A DNA stretch of 11,892 bases from JAQUSX01 sp035446985 (GTDB lineage: Bacteria; Bacillota; Clostridia; Christensenellales; CAG-314). The notes beneath the pieces were generated by a model that saw nothing but the letters and a program-made list of their open reading frames with translations, ran no database searches and was not told where the DNA came from. A program made the translations under genes and the position numbers. Each line of letters opens with the position of its first letter. The first letter of the stretch is position 1. Location of the stretch: assembly GCA_035446985.1 (NCBI GenBank), contig DAOTGG010000032.1, positions 1 to 11,892 of the forward strand. The letters are read 5' to 3'. Positions 5,777-11,892 of this stretch are shown piece by piece.

Positions 5777-6432
5777 TACAAGTTACCTCCTTGCTTTTTT
5801 TTGCCGAGGATTTCTCCCTTATAAACCCATACTTTTACGCCGATAACGCCGAAAGTCGTGTGAGCGATAGCAAAACCGTAATCGATGTCCGCTCTTAGGG
5901 TGTGAAGAGGAATACTGCCCTCGTGATATTGTTCCGTTCTCGCGATTTCCGCTCCGTCCAGACGTCCTGAAACCATTGTTTTGATTCCCTTTGCGCCGGC
6001 GCGCATTGCTCTGCCGATACATTGACGCATAGCTCTGCGGAAAGCGATTCTTTTTTCCAATTGACCCGCAATATTTTCAGCTATTAGTTGAGCTTCCATA
6101 TCGGGGCGTTTAACTTCCATAATATTAACCGTCAGTTCTTTGCCGTGAGCGATTTTTGCTACGTCGGCTTTGATACCGTCGATACCTGCGCCGCCTTTGC
6201 CGATCAATACGCCTGCTCTGCCCGTATAGATGTCAACGGTGACTTTGCCTTCGCTTCTTTCGATTTTGATTTCGCTTATTGCAGCTTGAGCGTATTTCTT
6301 TTCGATAAACTTACGAATATCGCTGTCTTCTTTTATATATTTTGCGAAATCTTTTTTATCTGCGAACCATTTTGAATTCCAGTCTTTATTTATACCGACT
6401 CTCATTCCATGCGGATTAACTTTTTGTCCCAT
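5776..6432 (-). CDS. rpsC: 30S ribosomal protein S3
   Basis: Small-subunit head protein at the mRNA entry site. 218 aa, normal length for the Gram-positive form. It begins MGQKVNPHGMRVGI. The type II KH domain covers about residues 38-106, with the GKGG loop at 78-81. The C-terminal domain follows, with EKRIAFRRAMRQCIGRAMRAGAKGIK and SGRLDGAEIARTE, and ends VGVKVWVYKGEI. The Arg-rich helix facing the mRNA channel is intact. AGGAGG precedes the ATG across a 9-base gap from rplV; the stop overlaps the rplP start by one base. Confidence 0.98.
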   Translation of the reverse strand: MGQKVNPHGMRVGINKDWNSKWFADKKDFAKYIKEDSDIRKFIEKKYAQAAISEIKIERSEGKVTVDIYTGRAGVLIGKGGAGIDGIKADVAKIAHGKELTVNIMEVKRPDMEAQLIAENIAGQLEKRIAFRRAMRQCIGRAMRAGAKGIKTMVSGRLDGAEIARTEQYHEGSIPLHTLRADIDYGFAIAHTTFGVIGVKVWVYKGEILGKKKQGGNL

Positions 6433-6441
6433 AATTTCCTC

Positions 6442-6831
6442 CTAATTAACCTTTTGATCGAGCACTACCGTGATATGACAGGTACGCTTCAAAATGCTGT
6501 GCGCTCTACCCTTGGAAACGGGTTGAAATCTCTTTAAGGTAGGACCTTGATCCGCAAAACACTCAGCCACGTATAAAGCATCTTTGCTCATACCTTTGTT
6601 GACTTCCGCGTTAGCGGCAGCGGAGTTAAGTGTTTTTAATATCGGTTCGCTAGCGAGTTTGGGCGAACCCTTTAAAATCGCGACTGCTTCAAAATATCCT
6701 TTGCCGCGAATTAAATCCAAAACGACGTGCACCTTTGAAGGAGACATGCGAATGTATTTCGCTACGGCGTAAGGTCTATGTTCGCGATTTTGTTCAAACT
6801 TCTGAGCTTTTTCCCTAGTTCTTGTTGCCAT
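6442..6831 (-). CDS. rplV: 50S ribosomal protein L22
   Basis: Large-subunit protein whose extended beta-hairpin lines the exit tunnel and sets macrolide sensitivity. 129 aa, somewhat longer than E. coli (110) because of an N-terminal segment of about 18 residues (ATRTREKAQKFEQNRE). The core shows AVAKYIRMSPSKVHVVLDLIRGK, LNSAAANAEVNKGM, and the hairpin GPTLKRFQPVSKGRAHSILKRTCHITVVL. At the hairpin tip the residues after LKR read FQPVSKG, where many relatives have an Arg or Met before the Pro and a basic residue after it. AGGAGG is 11 bases before the ATG. Confidence 0.97.
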   Translation of the reverse strand: MATRTREKAQKFEQNREHRPYAVAKYIRMSPSKVHVVLDLIRGKGYFEAVAILKGSPKLASEPILKTLNSAAANAEVNKGMSKDALYVAECFADQGPTLKRFQPVSKGRAHSILKRTCHITVVLDQKVN

Positions 6832-6852
6832 TATTTTTTATCCTCCTTCTTA

Positions 6853-7131
6853 TTATTTTGCAGACGACGTCTTGCCGCCCGAGTGTCCTCTAAATGTTCT
6901 GGTGGGAGCGAATTCGCCGAGTTTAAGTCCGACCATATCTTCGGTGATGTATACGGCAACGTGTTTCTTGCCGTCATGAACGCCGATAGTGTGTCCAACG
7001 AAATCGGGGAAAATTGTCGATGCTCTCGACCAGGTTTTGAGTAATTTCTTTTCGCCCTTCGCGTTAAGCTCTTGAACTCTTTTCAAAAGTCTTTCTTCTA
7101 CATAAGGGCCTTTTTTTGTTGATCTGCTCAT
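6853..7131 (-). CDS. rpsS: 30S ribosomal protein S19
   Basis: Small-subunit head protein that contacts S13 and the A-site tRNA. 92 aa, the standard length. It begins MSRSTKKGPYVEERLLKRV, has KTWSRASTIFPDFVGHTIGVHDGKKHVAVYITEDMVG, and ends with the family signature LGEFAPTRTFRGHSGGK. GGAGG lies before the ATG in the 12-base gap after rplB. Confidence 0.98.
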   Translation of the reverse strand: MSRSTKKGPYVEERLLKRVQELNAKGEKKLLKTWSRASTIFPDFVGHTIGVHDGKKHVAVYITEDMVGLKLGEFAPTRTFRGHSGGKTSSAK

Positions 7132-7143
7132 AACAATCCTCCG

Positions 7144-7971
7144 TTAGTTGATTCTCTTGACAATAAATTTGTCAGAAGCGTTCTTTTTCTTTCTGGTCTT
7201 ATATCCCAATGCGGGTTTACCCCAAGGAGTAAGCGGTCCCGGATGACCGATAGGCGATTTTCCTTCGCCGCCGCCGTGCGGGTGGTCGCAAGGGTTCATA
7301 ACGCTGCCGCGTACGGTAGGACGGATACCCATGTGTCTTGTTTTGCCCGCTTTGCCGACTGAGATGATTTCGTGGTCAAGATTTCCCACTTGTCCGATGG
7401 TAGCTCTGCATTTTACCAAAACGAGTCTCATTTCACCGCTGGGCATACGCAGCGTCGCGTATTTGCCTTCTTTTGCCATGAGCTGAGCCGAGATGCCTGC
7501 CGCGCGGGCGATTTGTCCGCCCTTGCCTGGGTTCATTTCGATATTGTGCAAAATCGTACCGACGGGGATATTTTCCATAGGAAGATTGTTGCCTGTTTTG
7601 ATATCCGCTGTTGTAGCCGATATAACTTCATCACCTACGTTAAGTCCCAAAGGTGCCAAGATATATCTTTTTTCACCGTCTGCGTAATTAAGTAAAGCGA
7701 TGTTTGCCGAACGATTGGGATCGTATTCGATTGTAGCGACTTTTGCGGGTATATCGTATTTGTTGCGTTTAAAATCAATAATTCTGTACTTCGTGCGATT
7801 GCCGCCGCCGATATGACGAACGGTTATTCTGCCCGTCGCGTTTCTGCCGCCGGATTTATTCAAAGAAACGAGCAAACTTCTTTCGGGAGTTTTGCATGTG
7901 ATTTCTTCAAAAGCCGAAACAGACATAAAACGACGTGCGGGAGAAGTGGGTTTGTATCTACGTATAGCCAT
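7144..7971 (-). CDS. rplB: 50S ribosomal protein L2
   Basis: One of the most conserved large-subunit proteins, needed for subunit joining and peptidyl transferase assembly. 275 aa, normal. The N-terminal part has RYKPTSPARRFMSVS and GGRNATGRITVRHIGGGNRTKYRIIDF. The OB-fold and SH3-like domains follow, with LPMENIPVGTILHNIEMNPGKGGQIARAAG. The C-terminal signature MNPCDHPHGGGEGKSPIGHPG contains the conserved His of the catalytic-centre loop, then WGKPALGYKTRKKK. AGGAGG is 8 bases before the ATG. Confidence 0.99.
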   Translation of the reverse strand: MAIRRYKPTSPARRFMSVSAFEEITCKTPERSLLVSLNKSGGRNATGRITVRHIGGGNRTKYRIIDFKRNKYDIPAKVATIEYDPNRSANIALLNYADGEKRYILAPLGLNVGDEVISATTADIKTGNNLPMENIPVGTILHNIEMNPGKGGQIARAAGISAQLMAKEGKYATLRMPSGEMRLVLVKCRATIGQVGNLDHEIISVGKAGKTRHMGIRPTVRGSVMNPCDHPHGGGEGKSPIGHPGPLTPWGKPALGYKTRKKKNASDKFIVKRIN

Positions 7972-7987
7972 TAATCTTTCCTCCTAA

Positions 7988-8278
7988 TTATGCCAAGCTC
8001 TCGAAGAACTCGATTGCCTTTGAATCATTAGTCAAATGAACGACAGCCTTTTTCCAGCTGGGAGTGAGACCTTTCGTTCTGCCTTGCACTTTCATTTTAC
8101 CGTCAACGTTTACCGTGTTGACCTTTTCTACCTTGACTCCAAAAATTTCTTCAATAGCTTTTTTTATCTCAACCTTGTTAGCGGTTTTCGCTACTTGGAA
8201 AGTGTAAGTTTTGGAAGGTATGCCTTTATAGCTTTTTTCCGAGAGTATCGGACGAATAATAATATCGTAAGCGTTCAT
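7988..8278 (-). CDS. rplW: 50S ribosomal protein L23
   Basis: Exit-tunnel protein and main docking site for trigger factor and SRP. 96 aa, normal for bacteria. Landmarks are DIIIRPILSEKSYKGI, YTFQVAKTANKVEIKKAIEEIFGVKVEKVNTVNVDGK and the basic loop GRTKGLTPSWKKAVVHL. The rplD stop and this ATG are directly adjacent (TAAATG), with the GAGGAGGT ribosome binding site inside the end of rplD. Confidence 0.98.
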   Translation of the reverse strand: MNAYDIIIRPILSEKSYKGIPSKTYTFQVAKTANKVEIKKAIEEIFGVKVEKVNTVNVDGKMKVQGRTKGLTPSWKKAVVHLTNDSKAIEFFESLA

Positions 8279-8899
8279 TTACGCATAAACCTCCTCTATT
8301 TGTTTAAGTGCCTGTTTTGTCGCGATAACTGTCGCATTTGAAACAAGTTGATATACGTTAGCCAAATCTGCGACTGTTACTGTCAATATATCAATATTGT
8401 TGCTTGCGCGTTGAATAAAGTCGTTGTTGTTTTCGATAACCAAAAGTGTTTTTCCTGTAAGTTTGAAGTTATCAAGAATTTTTGCCATAAGTTTGGTTTT
8501 GCCTTCGGTAAGTTCGATTTTGTCCAATACGATCAATTCGTTATTTGCAGCCTTGTAGCTGATTGCGCTGCAAAAAGCCGCCGCGCGTGCTTTTTTGTTT
8601 ACTTTTTTAGAAAAATCTCTCGGCTTCGGAGCAAAGACGATACCGCCTTTTTTCCATTGCGGAGAACGAATACTGCCTTGACGAGCTCTGCCCGTACCCT
8701 TTTGTCTCCAAGGCTTTGCGCCGCCGCCGCGTACTTCGCTGCGGGTTAACGCCGATTTTGTGCCTTGTCTACCGTTTGCCATTTGAGCGACTACCACTTG
8801 ATGAATAAGAGCTTCGTTATATTCGCGCTTAAAAACATTGTCATTAAGTTTTACGTTGCCAACTTCAACGGCGTTAGTGTCAAAAACTTTTACTTGCAT
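8279..8899 (-). CDS. rplD: 50S ribosomal protein L4
   Basis: Large-subunit protein with an extended loop lining the exit tunnel opposite L22. In E. coli it also represses the S10 operon by binding its leader. 206 aa, normal. The tunnel loop is intact: RQGTKSALTRSEVRGGGAKPWRQKGTGRARQGSIRSPQW (seen at about residues 44-82). The C-terminal half has LTGKTLLVIENN and ASNNIDILTV. The loop's tunnel-facing tip KPWRQKGTGRARQGS is standard, so nothing suggests macrolide-resistance changes. AAAGGAGA precedes the ATG. Confidence 0.98.
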   Translation of the reverse strand: MQVKVFDTNAVEVGNVKLNDNVFKREYNEALIHQVVVAQMANGRQGTKSALTRSEVRGGGAKPWRQKGTGRARQGSIRSPQWKKGGIVFAPKPRDFSKKVNKKARAAAFCSAISYKAANNELIVLDKIELTEGKTKLMAKILDNFKLTGKTLLVIENNNDFIQRASNNIDILTVTVADLANVYQLVSNATVIATKQALKQIEEVYA

Positions 8900-8922
8900 T
8901 TTGCTTACTCTCCTTTCATCAA

Positions 8923-9555
8923 TTATTGAGCTTTGACAGCGTCGCGAACGTACACTATGCTGTTTTTAGCTCCGGGGATTGCCCCCTTAATAAGTAGCAC
9001 GCCCTTTTCAGCGTCGACTTTTACTACCTTCAAATTTAATACCGTCACTTGTTCAGCGCCGTATTGTCCGGGAAGTTTTTTGCCGGGGAAAACTCTGCTG
9101 GGACTGCTGTTTGCGCCCATTGAGCCTACTTCTCTGTGAACGGGGCCAACGCCGTGGGTTTCTTTAAGTCTATGTTGATTCCATCTTTTAATAACGCCTG
9201 AAAAACCGTGACCTTTTGTTACGCCTGTAACGTCTACGAGTTCGCCTTCGTTAAATATTGTGCAGTCTATTGTTGCGCCAACTTCCAACTTTGAATCGTT
9301 AAGTTTGAATTCTTTCAAATATTTCAAAGGAGCGACGTTCGCTGCTTTTGTGTGACCCAGTTCGGGTTTATTTAGTTTCTTTTCAGACACAACGTCAAAA
9401 CCAAGTTGTACGGCGGAATATCCGTCTCTTTCGGGGGTTTTAACTTGAACAACGCTGTTCGGGCCAGCCAGAACAACCGTTACGGGAACCATCGTTCCGT
9501 CGCTCAAAAAGACTTGCGTCATTCCTAATTTCTTTCCTATGATTGCTTTATTCAT
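8923..9555 (-). CDS. rplC: 50S ribosomal protein L3
   Basis: Primary 23S rRNA-binding protein with a loop reaching the peptidyl transferase centre. 210 aa, normal. It begins NKAIIGKKLGMTQVFLSDG and has VTGVTKGHGFSGVIKRWNQHRLKETHGVGPVHREVGSMGANSSPSRVFPGKKLPGQYGAEQVTVLNL, the KETHG-type loop found in a subset of clostridial L3 proteins, then VLLIKGAIPGAKNSIVYVRDAVK. AGAGAGGTGA serves as ribosome binding site, 27 bases after rpsJ. Confidence 0.98.
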   Translation of the reverse strand: MNKAIIGKKLGMTQVFLSDGTMVPVTVVLAGPNSVVQVKTPERDGYSAVQLGFDVVSEKKLNKPELGHTKAANVAPLKYLKEFKLNDSKLEVGATIDCTIFNEGELVDVTGVTKGHGFSGVIKRWNQHRLKETHGVGPVHREVGSMGANSSPSRVFPGKKLPGQYGAEQVTVLNLKVVKVDAEKGVLLIKGAIPGAKNSIVYVRDAVKAQ

Positions 9556-9582
9556 TGATAAAGTTCACCTCTCTAAAATGTA

Positions 9583-9891
9583 TTACAGCTTGATTTTGAT
9601 ATCTATGCCAGCGGGCAAATTCAGTTTCATAAGGCTGTCAACCGTCTTTGCGTTGGGGCTATAAATGTCAATCAAACGTTTGTGCGTTCTTAGTTCGAAT
9701 TGTTCGCGCGCGTCTTTATATTTGTGCGTTGCGCGAAGTACCGTTACTATTTCTTTTTCCGTGGGTAGCGGGATAGGACCGCTTACTTTAGAACCCATTT
9801 TCTTTGCCGTTTCGACGATTTTTTCCGCCGAAAGGTCCACCAAATTGTGGTCGTAGGCTTTTAGCTTGATTCTAATCTTTTGATTCGCCAT
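9583..9891 (-). CDS. rpsJ: 30S ribosomal protein S10 (NusE)
   Basis: Small-subunit protein that is also the NusE transcription antitermination factor. 102 aa, the standard length. It begins ANQKIRIKLKAYDHNLVDLSAEKIVETAK, has GPIPLPTEKEIVTVLRATHKYKDAREQFELRTHKRLIDIY, and ends LPAGIDIKIKL. The frame is open 53 more codons upstream to a GTG, but the start at MANQ matches the family and has an AAGGAGA site before it, so the upstream part is taken as leader. First gene of the cluster, transcribed from the promoter in and beyond the assembly gap. Confidence 0.98.
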   Translation of the reverse strand: MANQKIRIKLKAYDHNLVDLSAEKIVETAKKMGSKVSGPIPLPTEKEIVTVLRATHKYKDAREQFELRTHKRLIDIYSPNAKTVDSLMKLNLPAGIDIKIKL

Positions 9892-10159
9892 AAATTTTTG
9901 CTTTTCTCCTTTTTTGTTTTTATAAAACCGTCTTTTTCGGGCTACCGAACAACACTTCCGTGTGTGTCGCGCTGTGACATAAATTTTAGCATCTTTCGAT
10001 GCCTTATCTTTGCCCGTGAAGTTTGTTAGTTTGCGCGTTAATTCGCGCACTTGACAATGTCTTAATCATGACGGATCGCGGAATATCTTTTGTTTCCGCT
10101 GGTCGACGGAAGTTTTCTGTTTGCTCAGTAACCTCCCGTGTCATACCTAAATTCACAGC
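9892..10159 (-). promoter_or_regulatory. Long structured 5' leader of the S10 operon
   Basis: About 268 nt of transcribed leader are predicted between the start site and rpsJ. Hairpins I can pair by eye: 10106-10139 (9 bp with one bulged G, and an inner CTG/CAG); 10094-10111 (5 bp, alternative to the first); 10032-10049 (6 bp TGCGCG/CGCGCA); 9989-10002 (5 bp closed by a GAAA tetraloop); and 9936-9949 (5 bp, TTCGG/CCGAA). The segment 10106-10113 can also pair over 8 bases with 9954-9961. The length and competing pairings fit a regulatory leader. In E. coli L4 controls this operon through its leader, but no ligand is identifiable here. Confidence 0.55.
9989..10002 (-). ncRNA. GNRA-capped leader hairpin
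   Basis: GCATC and GATGC form a perfect 5-bp stem closed by GAAA in the leader RNA (a G·U pair can extend it). The GNRA loop makes a chance palindrome less likely and suggests a folded RNA element. It is about 100 bases before rpsJ, with no U-tract after it, so it is not a terminator. Confidence 0.4.
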
Positions 10160-10187
10160 TTTATTAATATATCACATTATTTCTACC
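10133..10187. repeat. Left copy of a 55-bp exact duplicate flanking the gap
   Basis: These 55 bases are identical to 10288-10342 on the other side of the N run. Two contig ends sharing exactly 55 bases is what de Bruijn assembly with k=55 leaves when two contigs are scaffolded without merging. Most likely an artefact and present once in the genome. Confidence 0.85.
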
Positions 10188-10287
10188 NNNNNNNNNNNNN
10201 NNNNNNNNNNNNNNNNNNNNNNNNNNNNNNNNNNNNNNNNNNNNNNNNNNNNNNNNNNNNNNNNNNNNNNNNNNNNNNNNNNNNNNN
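10188..10287. other. Assembly gap, 100 N
   Basis: Exactly 100 unknown bases, the usual placeholder for a gap of unknown size. The flanking 55-bp duplicates imply the two contigs really overlap, in which case no sequence is missing and 155 bases here should be collapsed. Confidence 0.95.
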
Positions 10288-10342
10288 CTCCCGTGTCATA
10301 CCTAAATTCACAGCTTTATTAATATATCACATTATTTCTACC
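10288..10342. repeat. Right copy of the 55-bp duplicate flanking the gap
   Basis: Identical to 10133-10187. This copy holds the -10 element of the S10 promoter in its correct context next to the -35, which lies just outside the duplicate. Confidence 0.85.
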
Positions 10343-10350
10343 CGTGTCAA
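10321..10350 (-). promoter_or_regulatory. S10 operon promoter, housekeeping sigma type
   Basis: On the minus strand a perfect TTGACA (10345-10350) is followed after 18 bases by TATATT (10321-10326), one mismatch to TATAAT. A TG one base before the -10 gives an extended -10. The start site should be near 10314. A-tracts directly upstream (10351-10380) resemble an UP element, as is common for strongly expressed ribosomal genes. A copy of the -10 without its -35 appears at 10166-10171 because of the assembly duplicate. Confidence 0.8.
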
Positions 10351-10660
10351 ATATATTAAAGCATATTTTTTTGAAAATTTTTCGTTAAAATGAGCGTCTT
10401 ATTAAGAAAAATTTTGGTAAAAAATAAAATTTTTCGTTATTCTTTTGAACTAAAACTATTTTTATTTCCGACTTCTGTTTACTAATAAAATTTAACTTAA
10501 TTTCGAAAATCTTTACGTTTTATAAAAATTTTGATTTCTTATCTTTCCTATACTCAAAAAATCTGTCATTTGAATGTTTTTTGCTTTTCTATTATATACG
10601 ACGCAATAAAAACACGCAAACGTTATGAAACAAAAATCACAAAAGAATGAACTTTTTTAC
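10351..10660. other. AT-rich intergenic region, no gene
   Basis: About 310 bases, very AT-rich, with A- and T-tracts throughout. No ORF of note, no tRNA and no strong hairpin. The part next to the -35 is a likely UP element for the S10 promoter. A 14-base direct repeat (TAACGAAAAATTTT on the minus strand) occurs at 10374-10387 and 10426-10439. Otherwise I see nothing in it. Confidence 0.6.
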
Positions 10661-10662
10661 AC

Positions 10663-10696
10663 AAAAAAAGACGAACCGAGAAACTCAGTTCGTCTT
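10663..10696 (-). terminator. Rho-independent terminator of the peptidase gene
   Basis: A 9-bp stem (10668-10676 with 10688-10696), one C/A mismatch, three more pairs (GAG/CTC) and a 3-base loop. On the minus strand it is followed at once by seven T (10663-10669). It lies about 53 bases after the peptidase stop and separates that gene from the S10 operon. Confidence 0.9.
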
Positions 10697-10749
10697 GAAA
10701 AATTATTAGCTATTATTTTAGTTGAAAGCTTTTCGCCATAGTTTGAAAT

Positions 10750-11892
10750 CTACTTCACCTGAGAAAGAATATCTTTGCCTGTAAGATAAGCTTCAAACCA
10801 GCCCGTGAGGTCCACTCCGTAAACGATTGAAAAGCTGTCTATCATATCCTGCGCCGAAGCGATTTCCAGCTTGTTGGTATCTATATAACTAAGCAAGGCT
10901 TTTTTGAATCTCGCTTCACCCATCGTGTCATATAGGTCATAAAACATCAAACAGCCTTTTACATAAGCGGCGTAAACATATTCCTGCTCGGAAACAAACT
11001 CATTCAGCGGCTTTTGCATAGACGTATCAAAAGTATTCAGGTAACTCGAAAGCACGTCTACGTAAGTGGTGTATGATTTCATCATCGTTGCGATTTCCGT
11101 TTTCATATCGTATCCGTACTCTGAATGAGCGTCAAAAAACATCAATGTAACGAATTCCGTCAATCCTTCGTCCATCCACGCGTCGCGGTACTGATCGTTT
11201 CCGACAAGTCCGTAAAGCCATTGATGCGCTATTTCGTGCACAATACTCCATTGATAATCCTCATTCTCCTGTTCCGCCGAAACCATTACCAATCTCGGAT
11301 ATTCCATTCCACCGAAGCAAAAATCAGCTTGCGCCACAGTCAAAGTCGGATACGGATACGCGCCGAACAGGTTATTGAAATATTCCAAAGCCTGCCCGCA
11401 TATAGCTGCGTTTTGCTCGTAGTTTTCATCGTTGAAATATAAGTAAGTCAAAGTCGTTTTGCCCATGACTTTTTCTTGAGCGGTATAGTTTTCGCTTAAA
11501 ATCAAGGCAAAATCACGCACGCTTTTCGCCGCATAAGTTCTTTTTACACCGCCCGTTATTTGTTCGGTAAGTATCAAGTCGCCGCTGGTGCCAACAACGT
11601 AATTTTCGGGCGCGATGAGTCCTACCTCAAAATTCGCCATTTCGCTGATAAACGGATCGCCGTTACAACAGTAGCTGTCGGTCAAAAATTCGCCGTTTCT
11701 GATGACGCACAGAATCGGGAAAAAGTTTCCCATATTGACGGTATTTTCGCCGTAACCGAGCCTGTGCTTAATATTAGCGAGTTGTATTTCAAAAATCATT
11801 TCCACTTCCACGCTTTGACCGGGATACAGACTTTTACCCAAAGGCACTTCCAAAATATCGTTATCGTCACCGCCTATCGAATAAGCGGCGTC
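10750..11892 (-). CDS. M1-family zinc metallopeptidase, C-terminal part (5' end outside window)
   Basis: Metal-dependent peptidase of the M1 (gluzincin) type, which removes N-terminal residues from peptides. The frame is open to the window edge, giving 380 residues; the true start and any signal peptide lie beyond 11892, so cellular location is unknown. The zinc site is complete: HEIAH (first His at 11236-11238) and, 18 residues after the second His, the third ligand Glu in WMDEG (11167-11169). The substrate-binding loop, GAMEN in classical members, reads GGMEYP. A YVKG motif about 70 residues after the Glu supplies the likely catalytic Tyr. The preceding region has the EVPLGKSLYPGQSVEVEM and GDPFISEMANFEVGL beta-domain pattern of clostridial M1 proteins. 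Ends about 53 bases before its terminator. Single unit, unrelated to the ribosomal cluster. Confidence 0.9.
   Translation of the reverse strand, partial: DAAYSIGGDDNDILEVPLGKSLYPGQSVEVEMIFEIQLANIKHRLGYGENTVNMGNFFPILCVIRNGEFLTDSYCCNGDPFISEMANFEVGLIAPENYVVGTSGDLILTEQITGGVKRTYAAKSVRDFALILSENYTAQEKVMGKTTLTYLYFNDENYEQNAAICGQALEYFNNLFGAYPYPTLTVAQADFCFGGMEYPRLVMVSAEQENEDYQWSIVHEIAHQWLYGLVGNDQYRDAWMDEGLTEFVTLMFFDAHSEYGYDMKTEIATMMKSYTTYVDVLSSYLNTFDTSMQKPLNEFVSEQEYVYAAYVKGCLMFYDLYDTMGEARFKKALLSYIDTNKLEIASAQDMIDSFSIVYGVDLTGWFEAYLTGKDILSQVK

Noticed and set aside
1..9891. A hidden new gene or system within the ribosomal cluster
   Set aside because: All of it is covered by recognised genes with gaps of at most 27 bases, in a standard order with none inserted.
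9892..10050. In-frame upstream extension of rpsJ from a GTG at 10050, which would add 53 very basic residues to S10
   Set aside because: S10 is almost invariant in length and MANQKIRIKL is the normal start with its own AAGGAGA site. The stretch is full of hairpins and looks like leader RNA.
10133..10342. Real tandem repeat or site-specific insertion at the S10 promoter
   Set aside because: Copy length is exactly 55, copies are identical and the spacer is exactly 100 N. An assembly join explains all three better.
10374..10439. 14-base repeat in the AT-rich intergenic DNA as an operator pair
   Set aside because: It is made mostly of A and T runs in very AT-rich DNA, where such matches arise by chance; spacing of 52 bases gives no further support.

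Overview
The window is almost entirely one ribosomal-protein cluster on the minus strand, the fused S10 and spc operons. Transcription runs from high to low coordinate: rpsJ, rplC, rplD, rplW, rplB, rpsS, rplV, rpsC, rplP, rpmC, rpsQ, rplN, rplX, rplE, rpsZ, rpsH, rplF, rplR, rpsE, rpmD, rplO, and the first 137 codons of secY. Twenty-one r-protein genes are complete. Gaps between them are 0 to 27 bases and three junctions overlap (rpsC/rplP, rplP/rpmC, rplO/secY). Nearly every gene has a strong AGGAGG-type ribosome binding site.

The gene order, a single zinc-type S14 (61 aa, four Cys), an L24 with a CxxC/CxxC zinc ribbon, strong Shine-Dalgarno sites and AT-rich spacers point to a Gram-positive Bacillota, most likely a clostridial lineage. 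The exact taxon cannot be read from this window. The 100-N gap flanked by identical 55-bp ends suggests a draft, possibly metagenomic, assembly.

Region by region: 1-413 is the start of secY; 413-9891 is the r-protein cluster; 9892 to about 10159 is a long 5' leader of rpsJ with several hairpins; 10133-10342 is an assembly gap (100 N between two identical 55-bp copies) that splits the S10 promoter; 10343-10660 is AT-rich intergenic DNA; 10663-10696 is a rho-independent terminator; 10750-11892 is the 3' part of an M1-family zinc metallopeptidase gene, also on the minus strand. The terminator and promoter between them make the peptidase a separate transcription unit.

The cluster makes ribosome subunit proteins from both subunits plus the SecY translocon channel, so ribosome supply and secretion capacity are co-expressed. 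I see no CRISPR, mobile element, tRNA or rRNA and no new multi-gene system. The unusual points are (i) lineage-type extensions on conserved proteins: a 66-residue DRPQG-repeat arm on S5, a roughly 40-residue non-repetitive arm on L30, and Lys/Thr-rich low-complexity tails facing each other across the rplX-rplE junction; (ii) a 268-nt rpsJ leader in which one segment can pair with three different partners; and (iii) the assembly artefact lying exactly on the promoter.
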